A program made the translations under genes and the position numbers. 64,000 nucleotides of DNA from Lachnospiraceae bacterium (GTDB taxonomy: Bacteria; Bacillota; Clostridia; Lachnospirales; Lachnospiraceae): positions 1 through 64,000 of the forward strand of contig JAKVNF010000004.1 in NCBI GenBank assembly GCA_022483465.1. The letters are read 5' to 3'. This document shows positions 19,547 to 29,127 of this stretch, piece by piece (the stretch's first letter is position 1; every line of letters starts with the position of its first letter). The notes under the pieces were generated by a model. That model saw only the letters and a list, made by a program, of their open reading frames with translations, was not told the origin of the DNA and did not search any database.

Positions 19547-21316
19547 TCACTCCTGCTGCGGGCTGGGCTGTGCCTTACCTGCCTGCACGGTACGGCCTGC
19601 AGCAGCTGCCTTCTTGTCTCTTGCCTGCTGGATCATGGTGCGGATCGCGTTGACGGCGAGGACGATAGAGAGAACGATCAGGACGGCAGCGATGATGGTG
19701 CGGCAGACATCCCAAAAGGGATCTGCAGCGGTGCCGCTGGCAAAGTCAGCCAGGTTCTTCATGATCGTCTGGACCAGTGCGGTCACCGTGACGACCATCA
19801 TGAAGATCATCGGGATGAAGAACATCTTGTTCTCCTTGCCCTCACTGCCGAGCCATGCGGCCACAGCGAGGAGACCGACGGCGGCGAGCAGCTGGTTGGA
19901 AGCACCAAACAGCGGCCAGATCTTGAGGTAGCCGGTCATGCCCAGGCCAACGCCCAGGACCACCGTGATGGCCGTGGCGACGTAGGGGTTCGTGAGGATC
20001 TTCTTGTAGCCCTTGGCATCCTTGACGGTCTGTCCGGGCTCAAGCCACATCTCCTGGAAGGTGTAGCGGGCAAGTCTGGTTGCCGTATCCAGGGAAGTCA
20101 GGCAGAAGACGGAGATGGCGAGGATCAGCATGGTCTGCAGCACGTTCTGGACTCCGGAGAGACCGGGGATCGTGGCGACCATGGAGGCGATGCCGATGGA
20201 GAAGACCTGCATCGGGTTGGTGACATCACCGCTGGAGAACTTGTCCCACATAAAGCCGACAGCGCAGATCGTGCAGATGCCGAGCACGCACTCAATCAGC
20301 ATGGAGCCGTAGGCAATCGGAAGGGCATGCTTCTCATTGTCCAGCTGCTTGGAAGTGGTGCCGGAGGAGACCAGTGAGTGGAATCCGGAAATGGCGCCGC
20401 AGGCAACCGTGACGAACAGGGTCGGGAAGAGGTATCCGGAGGATGCCTTGAAGCTGGTGAATGCCGGCATCGCGCTGATGCTCACATGGGAGCCGAAGAT
20501 GCCGATGACTGCGACGATCATCATGAAGTAGAGCAGGAAGCTGGAGAGATAGTCGCGGGGCTGCAGAAGGATCCACACCGGAACCACGGAGGCAACGGCG
20601 ATGTAGATGCCGATGACGATCATCCAAGTGTTGTTGGACAGATACAGCGGATGGAAGTTCAGTCCGATCAGGACGACGGCCACAATGCCGACGCAGCCGA
20701 TGATCGAGGAGGCCAGGAGCGGCGTATTTCTGCGGTAGACGCAGAAGCCGAAGACGATGGCCAGAAGGATGAACAGCAGCGAGATGATGGCCGTGGAGGC
20801 GTTGGCCGCACTGGCGGCTACATCCACCGCGCCGGTGTCCGTGTAGGTTGCCTGGAACGTGCCAGCCACCATGGACGAGAAGGCTGCCACAACAAGGAGC
20901 AGGGTCAGATAGGCGAAGACCAGGAACATCTGCTTCATCCTGCGGCCCATCGTGTCGGCGATGATCTCGCCGATGGACTGTCCTCTGTTGCGGACGGAGG
21001 CGAACAGGGCGCCGAAGTCATGGACGCCGCCGAAGAAGATGCCGCCGATCAGAATCCACAGCATGACCGGGACCCAGCCGAAGACGGCTGCCTGCACCGG
21101 GCCGGTGATGGGGCCAGCGCCTGCGATGGAGGAGAAATGGTGCCCCATCAGGACCGCGGGCTTGGCGGGGACGTAATCGATGCCATCGTACTGCTCCTCA
21201 GCCGGGGTCTTGCGTGTGGGATCCACACCCCAGACCTTTGCGAGCCATCTTCCGTAGAAGATGTAGCCGCAGGCCAGAATGACGATGCCGATCAGTAAGA
21301 TAACTGCTGCATTCAT
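19547..21316 (-). CDS. cstA: Carbon starvation protein CstA (peptide/pyruvate-type transporter)
   Basis: PAKPAVLMGHHFSSIAGAGPITGPVQAAVFGWVPVMLWILIGGIFFGGVHDF; LFVTVACGAISGFHSLVSSGTTSKQL. Confidence 0.92.
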   Translation of the reverse strand: MNAAVILLIGIVILACGYIFYGRWLAKVWGVDPTRKTPAEEQYDGIDYVPAKPAVLMGHHFSSIAGAGPITGPVQAAVFGWVPVMLWILIGGIFFGGVHDFGALFASVRNRGQSIGEIIADTMGRRMKQMFLVFAYLTLLLVVAAFSSMVAGTFQATYTDTGAVDVAASAANASTAIISLLFILLAIVFGFCVYRRNTPLLASSIIGCVGIVAVVLIGLNFHPLYLSNNTWMIVIGIYIAVASVVPVWILLQPRDYLSSFLLYFMMIVAVIGIFGSHVSISAMPAFTSFKASSGYLFPTLFVTVACGAISGFHSLVSSGTTSKQLDNEKHALPIAYGSMLIECVLGICTICAVGFMWDKFSSGDVTNPMQVFSIGIASMVATIPGLSGVQNVLQTMLILAISVFCLTSLDTATRLARYTFQEMWLEPGQTVKDAKGYKKILTNPYVATAITVVLGVGLGMTGYLKIWPLFGASNQLLAAVGLLAVAAWLGSEGKENKMFFIPMIFMMVVTVTALVQTIMKNLADFASGTAADPFWDVCRTIIAAVLIVLSIVLAVNAIRTMIQQARDKKAAAAGRTVQAGKAQPSPQQE

Positions 21317-21345
21317 GGTAAACCTCTCTTTCTTGCTGCGTGTCT

Positions 21346-21966
21346 CTATTCGCAAACGCTGTCTGTGGCAGCGTGTTGCCTGCTGATTTGCTGGGCGCTC
21401 TTCCTATTCAGCACCTTCCAGATCTGCTTCAGGTGCTTTTTGTCGCCGTGCCCGCCCATGTTGGTGCAGATCCTGCCGGAATCCAGCACCACCAGGTTCG
21501 TGTGAAAGTCCATCCAGCCGTCCAGTCCCAGGCGGAATTCCCTGTGGAGCCGGCAGTGCCGGGCCGCTTTGACGGCCTCCTCGTCGGCGCTTACGCACAC
21601 GATGGAGAGGATCAGGTTGGTGGACATGTGGCCGTTTCCGGGGGTGATCCGCGCCATCCCGTCGTCCAGGACCGCCTTCTCAAACCGCCGATAATCCGAA
21701 AGGGTCAGGTGCTCCACCCGGAACAGGTACCGGTACTCGAAGTTCTGGGTGCTGTAGAGGACGTTTCTGCGAAGGAGCACCGAGGTGTCGTTGCGCACGT
21801 GGAAGTCGCACCGCGCCGCCAGGGGAAAGTCCTCCTTTCGGGGAAGCCGCTCGGGGAGCTTCTCCTCCCCCAGGGGATTCTCCTCCCCCTCCGTCAGATG
21901 GATGTCGTAATAGGGTCCGTAGGACCGCAGCATCATGTTCAAAAAGCTCTGGGTTGTGACCGCCAT
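21346..21966 (-). CDS. Conserved hypothetical protein, first gene after T-box
   Basis: MAVTTQSFLNMMLRSYGPYYDIHL...HLTLSDYRRFEKAVLDDGMARITPGNGHMSTNLILSIVCVSADEEAVKAARHCRLHREFRLGLDGWMDFHTNLVVLDSG. Confidence 0.7.
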   Translation of the reverse strand: MAVTTQSFLNMMLRSYGPYYDIHLTEGEENPLGEEKLPERLPRKEDFPLAARCDFHVRNDTSVLLRRNVLYSTQNFEYRYLFRVEHLTLSDYRRFEKAVLDDGMARITPGNGHMSTNLILSIVCVSADEEAVKAARHCRLHREFRLGLDGWMDFHTNLVVLDSGRICTNMGGHGDKKHLKQIWKVLNRKSAQQISRQHAATDSVCE

Positions 21967-21999
21967 GTTCCCTGCCGTCCTTTCTGTCTCGGGAAAACC

Positions 22000-22315
22000 A
22001 AAAAGGTTCCCGCCTCCGGACACGCTCTGTCAGATCGATCCAAAGGCGAGAACCTTTCCATTCCCGTGGTACCACTTTGATTGCCGCGAACCCGCGGCCG
22101 CTCATCCCCATCTTGGTTCGGCCTTGTCCGACCCGCAACGGGCTGTCATATCACGGTGACAACCGGCGATTCCTACTGACTCCTGGACGGGGCGTTGGGA
22201 ATGCGGCTCACAGAGGATCCTGTCCGATGTCTTCCCCACCGCCTCGCACCACCCGGCGGCTCTCTTTGGGGTCCACACCTCAGCCTGTTCTGCTCATAGC
22301 CTTTCATGATTGCTT
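22000..22315 (-). promoter_or_regulatory. T-box riboswitch leader with terminator
   Basis: Minus strand AAAGTGGTACCACG T-box motif (22078-22065); AGAGAGCCGCCGGGTGGTGCGAGGC stem I apical motif; downstream 19-bp terminator stem AAAGGTTCTCGCCTTTGGA/TCCGGAGGCGGGAACCTTT followed by T run. Confidence 0.85.
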
Positions 22316-22638
22316 TATTGTTCTTTATTCTTTTTTAAGATTTCGTTTTGAAATTGCTTATAAATTAGTACCGGGCTCCGGGGGTGTCAAGCTTTACCAT
22401 GGTAACGCGATAGTAGAATCTATTTCCCGATCCGGAATATCTTTTGTGCATATTTTAGTATACGGATCGGATATGAATCATTGAAAGAACTCCGCGCGGC
22501 CGGTACTCACTCCAAACTGGGTGTATCAAATAATTCGTTTCTGGCTCTATCCAGCAGGTCACATTGGGGCTATCGTTGTGCCATCCCGCCGGTGGGATGG
22601 AAAGCAACTCGATCGGAATACCAGAAAGAAGGCTCATC

Positions 22639-23202
22639 ATGACTTACCAAGACCGCACCAACGGGCGGGACGGCGCCGACTCCCTCCGGGACCTTGCCGT
22701 CACCGCCATCTTCATCGCACTGACCTACGTCTTTACCTGGCTGATCAACATCCGGCTCCCGCTTCCCGGCTCCGGCGGACTGATCCACTTGGGGAGCGTG
22801 CCGCTTTTTCTCGCCGCTCTCCTTTTTGGCAGGAAGACCGGCGCCCTGGCGGGCGGCATCGGCATGGGGCTCTTTGACCTGACCAGCGGCTGGACGGCCT
22901 GGGCGCCGTTTACCTTCGTCATTGTCGGCCTCATGGGATACGTGGTCGGCCTCTTTGCGCAGAAGCACCCGTTTCAAAGTGACCCCGCGAATGTTGTCGC
23001 CGCGATCCTGGCAGCCCTTGCCATCAAGGTGGGCGGCTACTACCTGGCGGAGGTGATCCTGACCGGAAACTTCCTCTCCCCCATCGGCTCGATCCCCGGA
23101 AATGTCCTGCAGATCGCCTTTGCCGCAGCCATCATCCTGGCCGTCTATCCGGCCTGCCGCCGCGCCGCCGCGCGCATCTTCCCGGTGAGGAGGGCAACAT
23201 GA
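22639..23202 (+). CDS. ECF transporter S component
   Basis: DLAVTAIFIALTYVFTWLINIRLPLPGSGGLIHLGSVPLFLAALLFGRKTGALAGGIGMGLFDLTSGWTAWAPFTFVIVGLMGYVVG. Confidence 0.8.
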   Translation: MTYQDRTNGRDGADSLRDLAVTAIFIALTYVFTWLINIRLPLPGSGGLIHLGSVPLFLAALLFGRKTGALAGGIGMGLFDLTSGWTAWAPFTFVIVGLMGYVVGLFAQKHPFQSDPANVVAAILAALAIKVGGYYLAEVILTGNFLSPIGSIPGNVLQIAFAAAIILAVYPACRRAAARIFPVRRAT

Positions 23203-24362
23203 CAAGACAACTCCCCCTGCAGGCGGACTGCTCTATCATGACCCCCGGCCCCACCCAGGTGGCGGAGAATGTCCGGGCGGCCCTCTCTCTTCCCTGCACC
23301 AATCCGGATCTGGATCCCGCGTTCTATCCCTTCACCCGGGGCATCTGCAGCGACCTGGAAGAATTCTTCCACGCAACAGACCAGGAGGCCCTCATCCTCT
23401 CCGGCGAGGGGATCCTCGGCCTCGAGGCCGCCTTTGCCAGCCTGACCGAGCCCGGGGACCGGGTGCTCGTCCTCGACAACGGCGTCTACGGCCGGGGCAA
23501 CGCGGACTTTGTGAAGCTCTACGGCGGGACCCCGGTGCTGTACTCGAAGGACCCCCACGTCCCCCTCGATCCGGCTGCCCTTGCCGCCTATCTGGCGCAG
23601 GACCACGACTTTGCCTACGCAAGCCTCGTCCACTGCGACACGCCCTCCGGAATTCTCAACGACATCGGGGCGCTCCTTCCGATCCTCCACCGCTGCGGGA
23701 TCCTGACCGTGGTGGATGCGGTCTCCTCGGCCTTCGGCATGCCGATAGACCTTGGCAAGGAGCCGGCAGACATCCTCTGCCTCGGCTCCCAGAAGGCCCT
23801 CTCGGCGCCTCCGGGACTCTCCATGCTCCTTGTCGGCCCCGCCGCCTGGGACAAGATGGCCCGCCGCAAGACGCCGATTGCCTCGTTCTACGCCAATCTC
23901 CCCGCCATGCGGGACTATTTCAAAAAACAGTGGTTTCCCTACACGATGCCATCCGCCGATCTCAACGGCCTGCGGCAGGCGCTCAACAACGTCCTGAACG
24001 ATCCCGGGATCTTCGAGCGGCACCGGAAGATCGCCAAGGCGGTTCGAAAGGCGCTTGTCTCCTCAGGTCTTACTCTCTATGAGAGTGCGGGCTATTCCGA
24101 CACCGTCTCGGTCTTTCTCGTCCCGGAGGGGACCACGGACCGGGCCATCCTGGACGGCTGCCGGAAAGAAGGGGTGATGTTTGCCGGCTCCTTCGGCTTT
24201 CTTTCGGGCAAGGTGATCCGCATCGGCCACATGGGCGAGAACGCAAGAAAGGAGAAGGTGGCAGACGCGCTCCGGGTCCTGGACAAGGTTCTTGGGGACC
24301 TGCATGTTCCCCTTCAGGCGGATCTGGAACAGGTCTTCTTGTCAGAGCTTTCTTCTTCATGA
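23199..24362 (+). CDS. Class V PLP-dependent aminotransferase (alanine-glyoxylate / pyridoxamine-pyruvate type)
   Basis: MTPGPTQVAENVRAAL...LVHCDTPSGILNDI...VDAVSSAFGMPID...LGSQKALSAPPGLSML; 4-bp overlap with ECF S gene. Confidence 0.85.
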   Translation: MTRQLPLQADCSIMTPGPTQVAENVRAALSLPCTNPDLDPAFYPFTRGICSDLEEFFHATDQEALILSGEGILGLEAAFASLTEPGDRVLVLDNGVYGRGNADFVKLYGGTPVLYSKDPHVPLDPAALAAYLAQDHDFAYASLVHCDTPSGILNDIGALLPILHRCGILTVVDAVSSAFGMPIDLGKEPADILCLGSQKALSAPPGLSMLLVGPAAWDKMARRKTPIASFYANLPAMRDYFKKQWFPYTMPSADLNGLRQALNNVLNDPGIFERHRKIAKAVRKALVSSGLTLYESAGYSDTVSVFLVPEGTTDRAILDGCRKEGVMFAGSFGFLSGKVIRIGHMGENARKEKVADALRVLDKVLGDLHVPLQADLEQVFLSELSSS

Positions 24363-24375
24363 CGCGCATGCAAAA

Positions 24376-24416
24376 CGGGCAGGAACTGCGTATCTGCAGC
24401 TCCTGCCCGATTTTTG
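24376..24416. terminator. Intrinsic terminator hairpin
   Basis: GGGCAGGAACTGC...GCAGCTCCTGCCC followed by GATTTTTGT. Confidence 0.7.
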
Positions 24417-24432
24417 TATTCTCAAACCATTT

Positions 24433-25809
24433 TTACAATGCGTAGCGCTTGATCTTGCCGCTGACGGTGCGGGGGAAGGGATCGTCCCGAAGGACCACCT
24501 GCTCGATCCGGATGCCCTCCCGGTTGGTCTCGTTGAACGCCCGAACCTTCTCCTCGATGTCCTTTTGGAACCGGCTCCCCGCGATCGCGACCAGGGTGAG
24601 CTTTCCGCCTTGGAGCGTCAGCGCGACCTGGGTCTCCACGGTCTTTGCCAGCTCCCGCTCCACCTCGGTGCAGGCAAGCTTCCTGCCGCCGGGGAGGGTC
24701 AGCACATCGTTGAGCCGCCCCTCCACAAACAGGCGCCCCTCCGGGTCCAGATACCCGGTGTCCCCGGTGTAGAGGACTCCGTCCCGGATCTTCTCCTTTG
24801 TCGCCGCCTCGTCGTGCCAGTAGCCGTCCATGAGGCCGCCGCAGGTGACCAGGATCTCCCCCTGGTCGGAGATCGAGACCCTGGTACCCGGGCAGATCCG
24901 AAGGGCGTGGGGATCCCCGATGCCATCGCTCATGGCGATGCCGCTTGCTGCCTCCGTGAGGCCGTACCCGTAGTACACCGCGATGTGGCGCGCCCGGGCC
25001 GCCGCAAAGAGCTCTGCCGGTGCGGACTCCGCCCCCACCAGGATGTGCTTGAGCTCCGGGTTCAGGGCTCCCCTGGAGAGCAGGTACTGGAGCTGGGCGG
25101 GCACAAGGCACATGAACTCCGGCCGGAACAGGTTCGTGTCATCCGCCATGTACCGAAGGCCCCGGCCGATCGCCACGGCCACGCCGTTGACAAGAGGCCA
25201 GAGCAGGCAGCAGACGAAGCCGAAGATGTGGCTGAAGGGGATCATCGCCAGGCAGGTCTCCCCGGCGTGCACCGGGATCATGCTGTTGCCCCAGTACACC
25301 CGGTCCAGGATCGCCGCCTGGGAGAGGACGCAGGGCTTCTCCTCCCCGGTGGTGCCGGAGGAATAGAAGATGAACGACCCGCCGCCGGGGATGGTCTCAT
25401 CCCCTGCCTCCTCCTTCTCCCGCACCAGCGCCTGGTTGCGGTCCACCGCGCTGCGAACAAGCTGGTACTTGGCCCGGTTATCGCAGTAGAGAAAGTCGAC
25501 GCCGGTCTCCCGGATCACCCGGGCGGTCTCCTCGGCGGAGAGCATCGGGTCGATCATGACCACCCGCTTGCCCTGGATCACCTCCGCAAAGGCATGGAGA
25601 ATCCAGGAGGGGGTCATCTCGCCGCACAGGCCAAAGCACTCCCGCACGTTCTCCCGGTGGCCGGTCACCTTGGCCATCACCGCCTCATAGAGCTGCCGGT
25701 AGGTGATCCGCACCTTCTCGTTGTGCACCGCCGACAGGATCGCCGTGCGGTCCCCGTAGATCGCGCAGATGTCCTGCAATAGCTCCTTGAGATCTAAATA
25801 CTGCTTCAT
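24433..25809 (-). CDS. AMP-binding (acyl-CoA synthetase-like) enzyme
   Basis: FIFYSSGTTGEEKPCVLSQ; YGLTEAASGIAMS; YTGDTGYLDPEGRLFVEGRLNDVL; FPRTVSGKIKRYAL. Confidence 0.88.
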   Translation of the reverse strand: MKQYLDLKELLQDICAIYGDRTAILSAVHNEKVRITYRQLYEAVMAKVTGHRENVRECFGLCGEMTPSWILHAFAEVIQGKRVVMIDPMLSAEETARVIRETGVDFLYCDNRAKYQLVRSAVDRNQALVREKEEAGDETIPGGGSFIFYSSGTTGEEKPCVLSQAAILDRVYWGNSMIPVHAGETCLAMIPFSHIFGFVCCLLWPLVNGVAVAIGRGLRYMADDTNLFRPEFMCLVPAQLQYLLSRGALNPELKHILVGAESAPAELFAAARARHIAVYYGYGLTEAASGIAMSDGIGDPHALRICPGTRVSISDQGEILVTCGGLMDGYWHDEAATKEKIRDGVLYTGDTGYLDPEGRLFVEGRLNDVLTLPGGRKLACTEVERELAKTVETQVALTLQGGKLTLVAIAGSRFQKDIEEKVRAFNETNREGIRIEQVVLRDDPFPRTVSGKIKRYAL

Positions 25810-25839
25810 CGCATGCCTCCTGCTGTCAAACCAAAGCTG

Positions 25840-27303
25840 TCAGTCTTGTTTCGGTGCAAGGACCCGAATCCGTCCCGCCCCGCTCCCGCTCGAATGCCAA
25901 ACGGTGCTGCCGCTCTTTGCATAGGAAGCAAGGCGCAAAAGGTCCTCCTCTTGGATGCGCTCCCCCGGCACCAGCACCGGGATCCCCGGGGGATAGGGAA
26001 AAACGTACTCCGCGCAGATCCTTCCCGCCGCAGCCTTCTCCGGCACCTCCTCGAAGGGCGCATCCAGCGCCTCCCCGATGGGGCAGACCGCCTCCCCGGA
26101 CAGGTCCGGCGCCTCCTGCAAAGCGGGGGCCTTCTTGTCGGAATTCCCCTGCGCCTTTGTCTCCAGATCAAAGAGGGCGTTTTCCAGAAGGGCAAAGCCC
26201 TCGTCCGTGTCCGCGCAGCTGGTCATGAGAAGGACGTTCCGCCCAAGGTGCATCTCCGATTCCAGGTGGTAGCGCTCCCGGAGGACCCCGGCGAGGGCGC
26301 CGCCCGAAACGGCGGGGTCCGCGGCACGCAAAAGGACCTTGCTCCGGTCAAAGCCAAAAAAGGCGGGGTGGTTTTCCAGCGTATCCCGCCCGTGGCAGAG
26401 GACCTCCAAGTGGGCAAGTCCTGCTGCCTTTTCATCCAAGTGGGAGAGCCGCTTCCCCCAGGCGGCAAAGAGGGCGGGGCCCTTCGTCTGCAGGAGCCTC
26501 GTGCAGCCATCCAGCGATGCCATCAGGGGGTAGGAGGGGGAGCTCGTCTCAAAGACGTCAAGCTGCCGCTCCACCTCCTTGGGGGATACCAGCCCCGGAT
26601 TTGCGTGCAGAAGCGCTGTCTGGGTCAGGGAGGGCAGGGTCTTGTGGGCGCTCTGCACCACAAGGTCCGCCCCCAGGGTGATGGACCCTTTGGGGAATCC
26701 CCCCTCCGCAAAGAGTCCGAAGTGGGCGCCGTGGGCCTCATCCACAACAAGGGGCACCCCGTGGGCATGGCAGATCTTAGCGATCGCCCCGATGTCCGAG
26801 ACGACGCCCTCATAGGTGGGGCTGGTCAGCACCACACAGGAGCTCTGCGGATGGGCCGAAAGCGCTGCCTCCACATCCTCCGGCCGGATGCTGCCGAAGA
26901 TCCCCCAGTCCGCGTCCCATGCGGGGACCAGCCAGTGGACTGTGAGGTTGGAAAGCTCGATCGCGTGGTAGACGCTCTTGTGGCAGTTTCGCGCGGCGAT
27001 GATCTCCCCGTTTCGGTGACTGCAGGCGCGCACGGCGGCGAGGTTCCCCACCGTGGAACCGCCGACCAGGTACCAGGTCCTCTCCGCATGAAAACAAAGC
27101 GCGGTCCGCCGCATGGCCTCCAGCAGGATCCCCTCTGCGTGATGCAGGTCGTCCGCCCCCTCCACCTCCGTGAAGTCCCAGGCAACGGGAAGGTCCGGGG
27201 CGGGGGAGAGCCTCCGCTTATGCCCCGGCATGTGGAAGGGGTATGCTGTCTTGGCCAGGCTGCGAAGCTGCGCTTCCAGGTTGGTTTCCGGATTGTTCAA
27301 CAC
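25840..27303 (-). CDS. Orn/Lys/Arg decarboxylase family protein
   Basis: YPFHMPGHKRRLSPAPDLP...FLVGGSTVGN-like YLVGGSTVGNLAAVRA; VVDEAHGAHFGLF; VVQSAHKTLPSLTQTALLH. Confidence 0.88.
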   Translation of the reverse strand: MLNNPETNLEAQLRSLAKTAYPFHMPGHKRRLSPAPDLPVAWDFTEVEGADDLHHAEGILLEAMRRTALCFHAERTWYLVGGSTVGNLAAVRACSHRNGEIIAARNCHKSVYHAIELSNLTVHWLVPAWDADWGIFGSIRPEDVEAALSAHPQSSCVVLTSPTYEGVVSDIGAIAKICHAHGVPLVVDEAHGAHFGLFAEGGFPKGSITLGADLVVQSAHKTLPSLTQTALLHANPGLVSPKEVERQLDVFETSSPSYPLMASLDGCTRLLQTKGPALFAAWGKRLSHLDEKAAGLAHLEVLCHGRDTLENHPAFFGFDRSKVLLRAADPAVSGGALAGVLRERYHLESEMHLGRNVLLMTSCADTDEGFALLENALFDLETKAQGNSDKKAPALQEAPDLSGEAVCPIGEALDAPFEEVPEKAAAGRICAEYVFPYPPGIPVLVPGERIQEEDLLRLASYAKSGSTVWHSSGSGAGRIRVLAPKQD

Positions 27304-27309
27304 GGAGCC

Positions 27310-27756
27310 TTACTTCGTCTTTGCTTTCTTCTCTTCCGTCAGCATCGAGGTGCAGTGCGGGCATCTCGTCGCATCGATCGGAATCTCAGACTTGCAGTAC
27401 GGGCACATCTTGGTGGTAGGTGCCTTGGGCTTCTCCTGGGTGCCGGCGAGCTTCTTGACATCCGCGGTGGCCCGGTTCATGAACTTGACGATCAGAAACA
27501 GGATCAGCGCCATCAGCAGGAAGTTGATGACCGCGTTGATGAAGTTTCCGATGTTGATGTAGGAGTCCCCGGTGAGGTGAAGCTTCACCGCCGAGAAGTC
27601 AACGCCCCCCGCAATGCCCAGGATCGGGCTGATGATGTCATTGACCAGGGAGTCGACGATGGCCTTGAAGGCAGCGCCGATGATGACACCGACGGCCATG
27701 TCCATGACGTTCCCCTGGTTGATGAACTTGCGGAACTCTTCCATAAATTTCTTCAT
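27310..27756 (-). CDS. mscL: Large-conductance mechanosensitive channel with C-terminal zinc ribbon
   Basis: MKKFMEEFRKFINQGNVMDMAVGVIIGAAFKAIVDSLVNDIISPILG; C-term CPYCKSEIPIDATRCPHC. Confidence 0.92.
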   Translation of the reverse strand: MKKFMEEFRKFINQGNVMDMAVGVIIGAAFKAIVDSLVNDIISPILGIAGGVDFSAVKLHLTGDSYINIGNFINAVINFLLMALILFLIVKFMNRATADVKKLAGTQEKPKAPTTKMCPYCKSEIPIDATRCPHCTSMLTEEKKAKTK

Positions 27757-27861
27757 ATCTCTCCTCTCCGCCTTCCGGCAAAAAGACGCTCTGCGCCCCA
27801 AAAGACTTGCTATGTCTTTTTTCTTATCTTACACGCTTCCCGGCAGTCCCGGCAAGCGATC

Positions 27862-29088
27862 TCACGCTTTCTTCTCCGGCTCCCGGACACCTGCCAGCAC
27901 CTGGAAGGCATCGCCCCGCTCCTCGAAGTTCTTGAAGTAGCCGTAGGATGCGGCGGCCGGGGAGAGGATGACGGCCTTTCCCTTCGGCGTCACTTCCTTT
28001 GCCCGCGCAACCGCCCCGGCAAGGTCCTCCTCCAGATAAATGCCCGGGACGGAGCCGCTTAACTCCTTTGCAATCCGCGCCCCCGAGGCGTAGCAGAGGA
28101 CGTAGGTGTACTCCGGGTGCTGCCGCATGAACTCCTCCAGGGCGTCGTACTCGATGCCCCGGTCCATGCCGCCCAAAATCAGCGTCCCGGCGTTTGGCAC
28201 CGAGCGGACCGCCCGCATGGCCGCCTCCGGGATCGTGGAGATCGAGTCGTCGATGTAGGCGATCCCGTCCTTCTCCCCGCAGTACTGCAGCCTGTGGGGA
28301 AGGCCGGGGAAGTTCTCGATGGCGTGCTCCACCTTACTGGCATCCGCGCCGAAGACGTCCACCGCGATCTTCCGGACAAATTCCGCGTTGTAGAGGTTGT
28401 GGGCCCCGGGGATCCGCATCGGAACCTGCGGCGCCATGTCCGGGGTAATCCGGGACTGCTTTGCCCTGGTGGTGATCTTCGGCACATCCGCCCCGACAAA
28501 GAGAAGGTCATCTTCTGTCTGGTGTTTTGTGATGCCGAGCTTTGCGTCAAAGTAGTGATCCATCGTGTGGTAGCGGTCCAGATGGTCCTCGTAGAGGTCC
28601 AGGAACACCGCGACGTGGGGATCCGCCTGCAGCCGCTGGCACTGGTGGCAGGAGAGCTCAAAGACCGCCGTCGTCTCCGGCGTCATCCGATCGATGAACG
28701 CAAAGCAGGGAAGGCCGATGTTGCCCATCAAAAAGGCGGTCCGGCCCGCCTCGTTCAGCGCGGCGGCCAGCATCGAGGAGGTGGTGGACTTTCCCTTGGT
28801 GCCGGTGATGCCGACAGTCTGGCTCCCGTACTCCTCCAGAAAGAGCTCGGTCTGGGAGGTGAACTTGCGGTTTCCGAAGTCCGGAGCGTCCTCCTCAAAG
28901 GGGATGCCGGGGCTCACAAACACCCAGTCGTAGTTCTCCTCGTGCACCCCCTCCCGGGGGCCCTCATAGATGTCCAGGGCTGCCGGCTGGCAGTACTTGC
29001 GGAGCACGCGCTCCGTGCTCTTTCCCTCCCTGCCGTAGCCCCAGATCAGGATCTTCTTCCCCTTCAGCTTGTTTATGGTTTCTTCCAT
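27862..29088 (-). CDS. murD: UDP-N-acetylmuramoylalanine--D-glutamate ligase
   Basis: VGITGTKGKSTTSSMLAAALNEAG; ELSCHQCQRL; GAHNLYNAEFVRKIA; LILGGMDRGIEYDAL. Confidence 0.85.
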   Translation of the reverse strand: MEETINKLKGKKILIWGYGREGKSTERVLRKYCQPAALDIYEGPREGVHEENYDWVFVSPGIPFEEDAPDFGNRKFTSQTELFLEEYGSQTVGITGTKGKSTTSSMLAAALNEAGRTAFLMGNIGLPCFAFIDRMTPETTAVFELSCHQCQRLQADPHVAVFLDLYEDHLDRYHTMDHYFDAKLGITKHQTEDDLLFVGADVPKITTRAKQSRITPDMAPQVPMRIPGAHNLYNAEFVRKIAVDVFGADASKVEHAIENFPGLPHRLQYCGEKDGIAYIDDSISTIPEAAMRAVRSVPNAGTLILGGMDRGIEYDALEEFMRQHPEYTYVLCYASGARIAKELSGSVPGIYLEEDLAGAVARAKEVTPKGKAVILSPAAASYGYFKNFEERGDAFQVLAGVREPEKKA

Positions 29089-29127
29089 CTGTTGTCTGTC
29101 GCTTTCTCCGGCAGTGCCGGTCGTATT

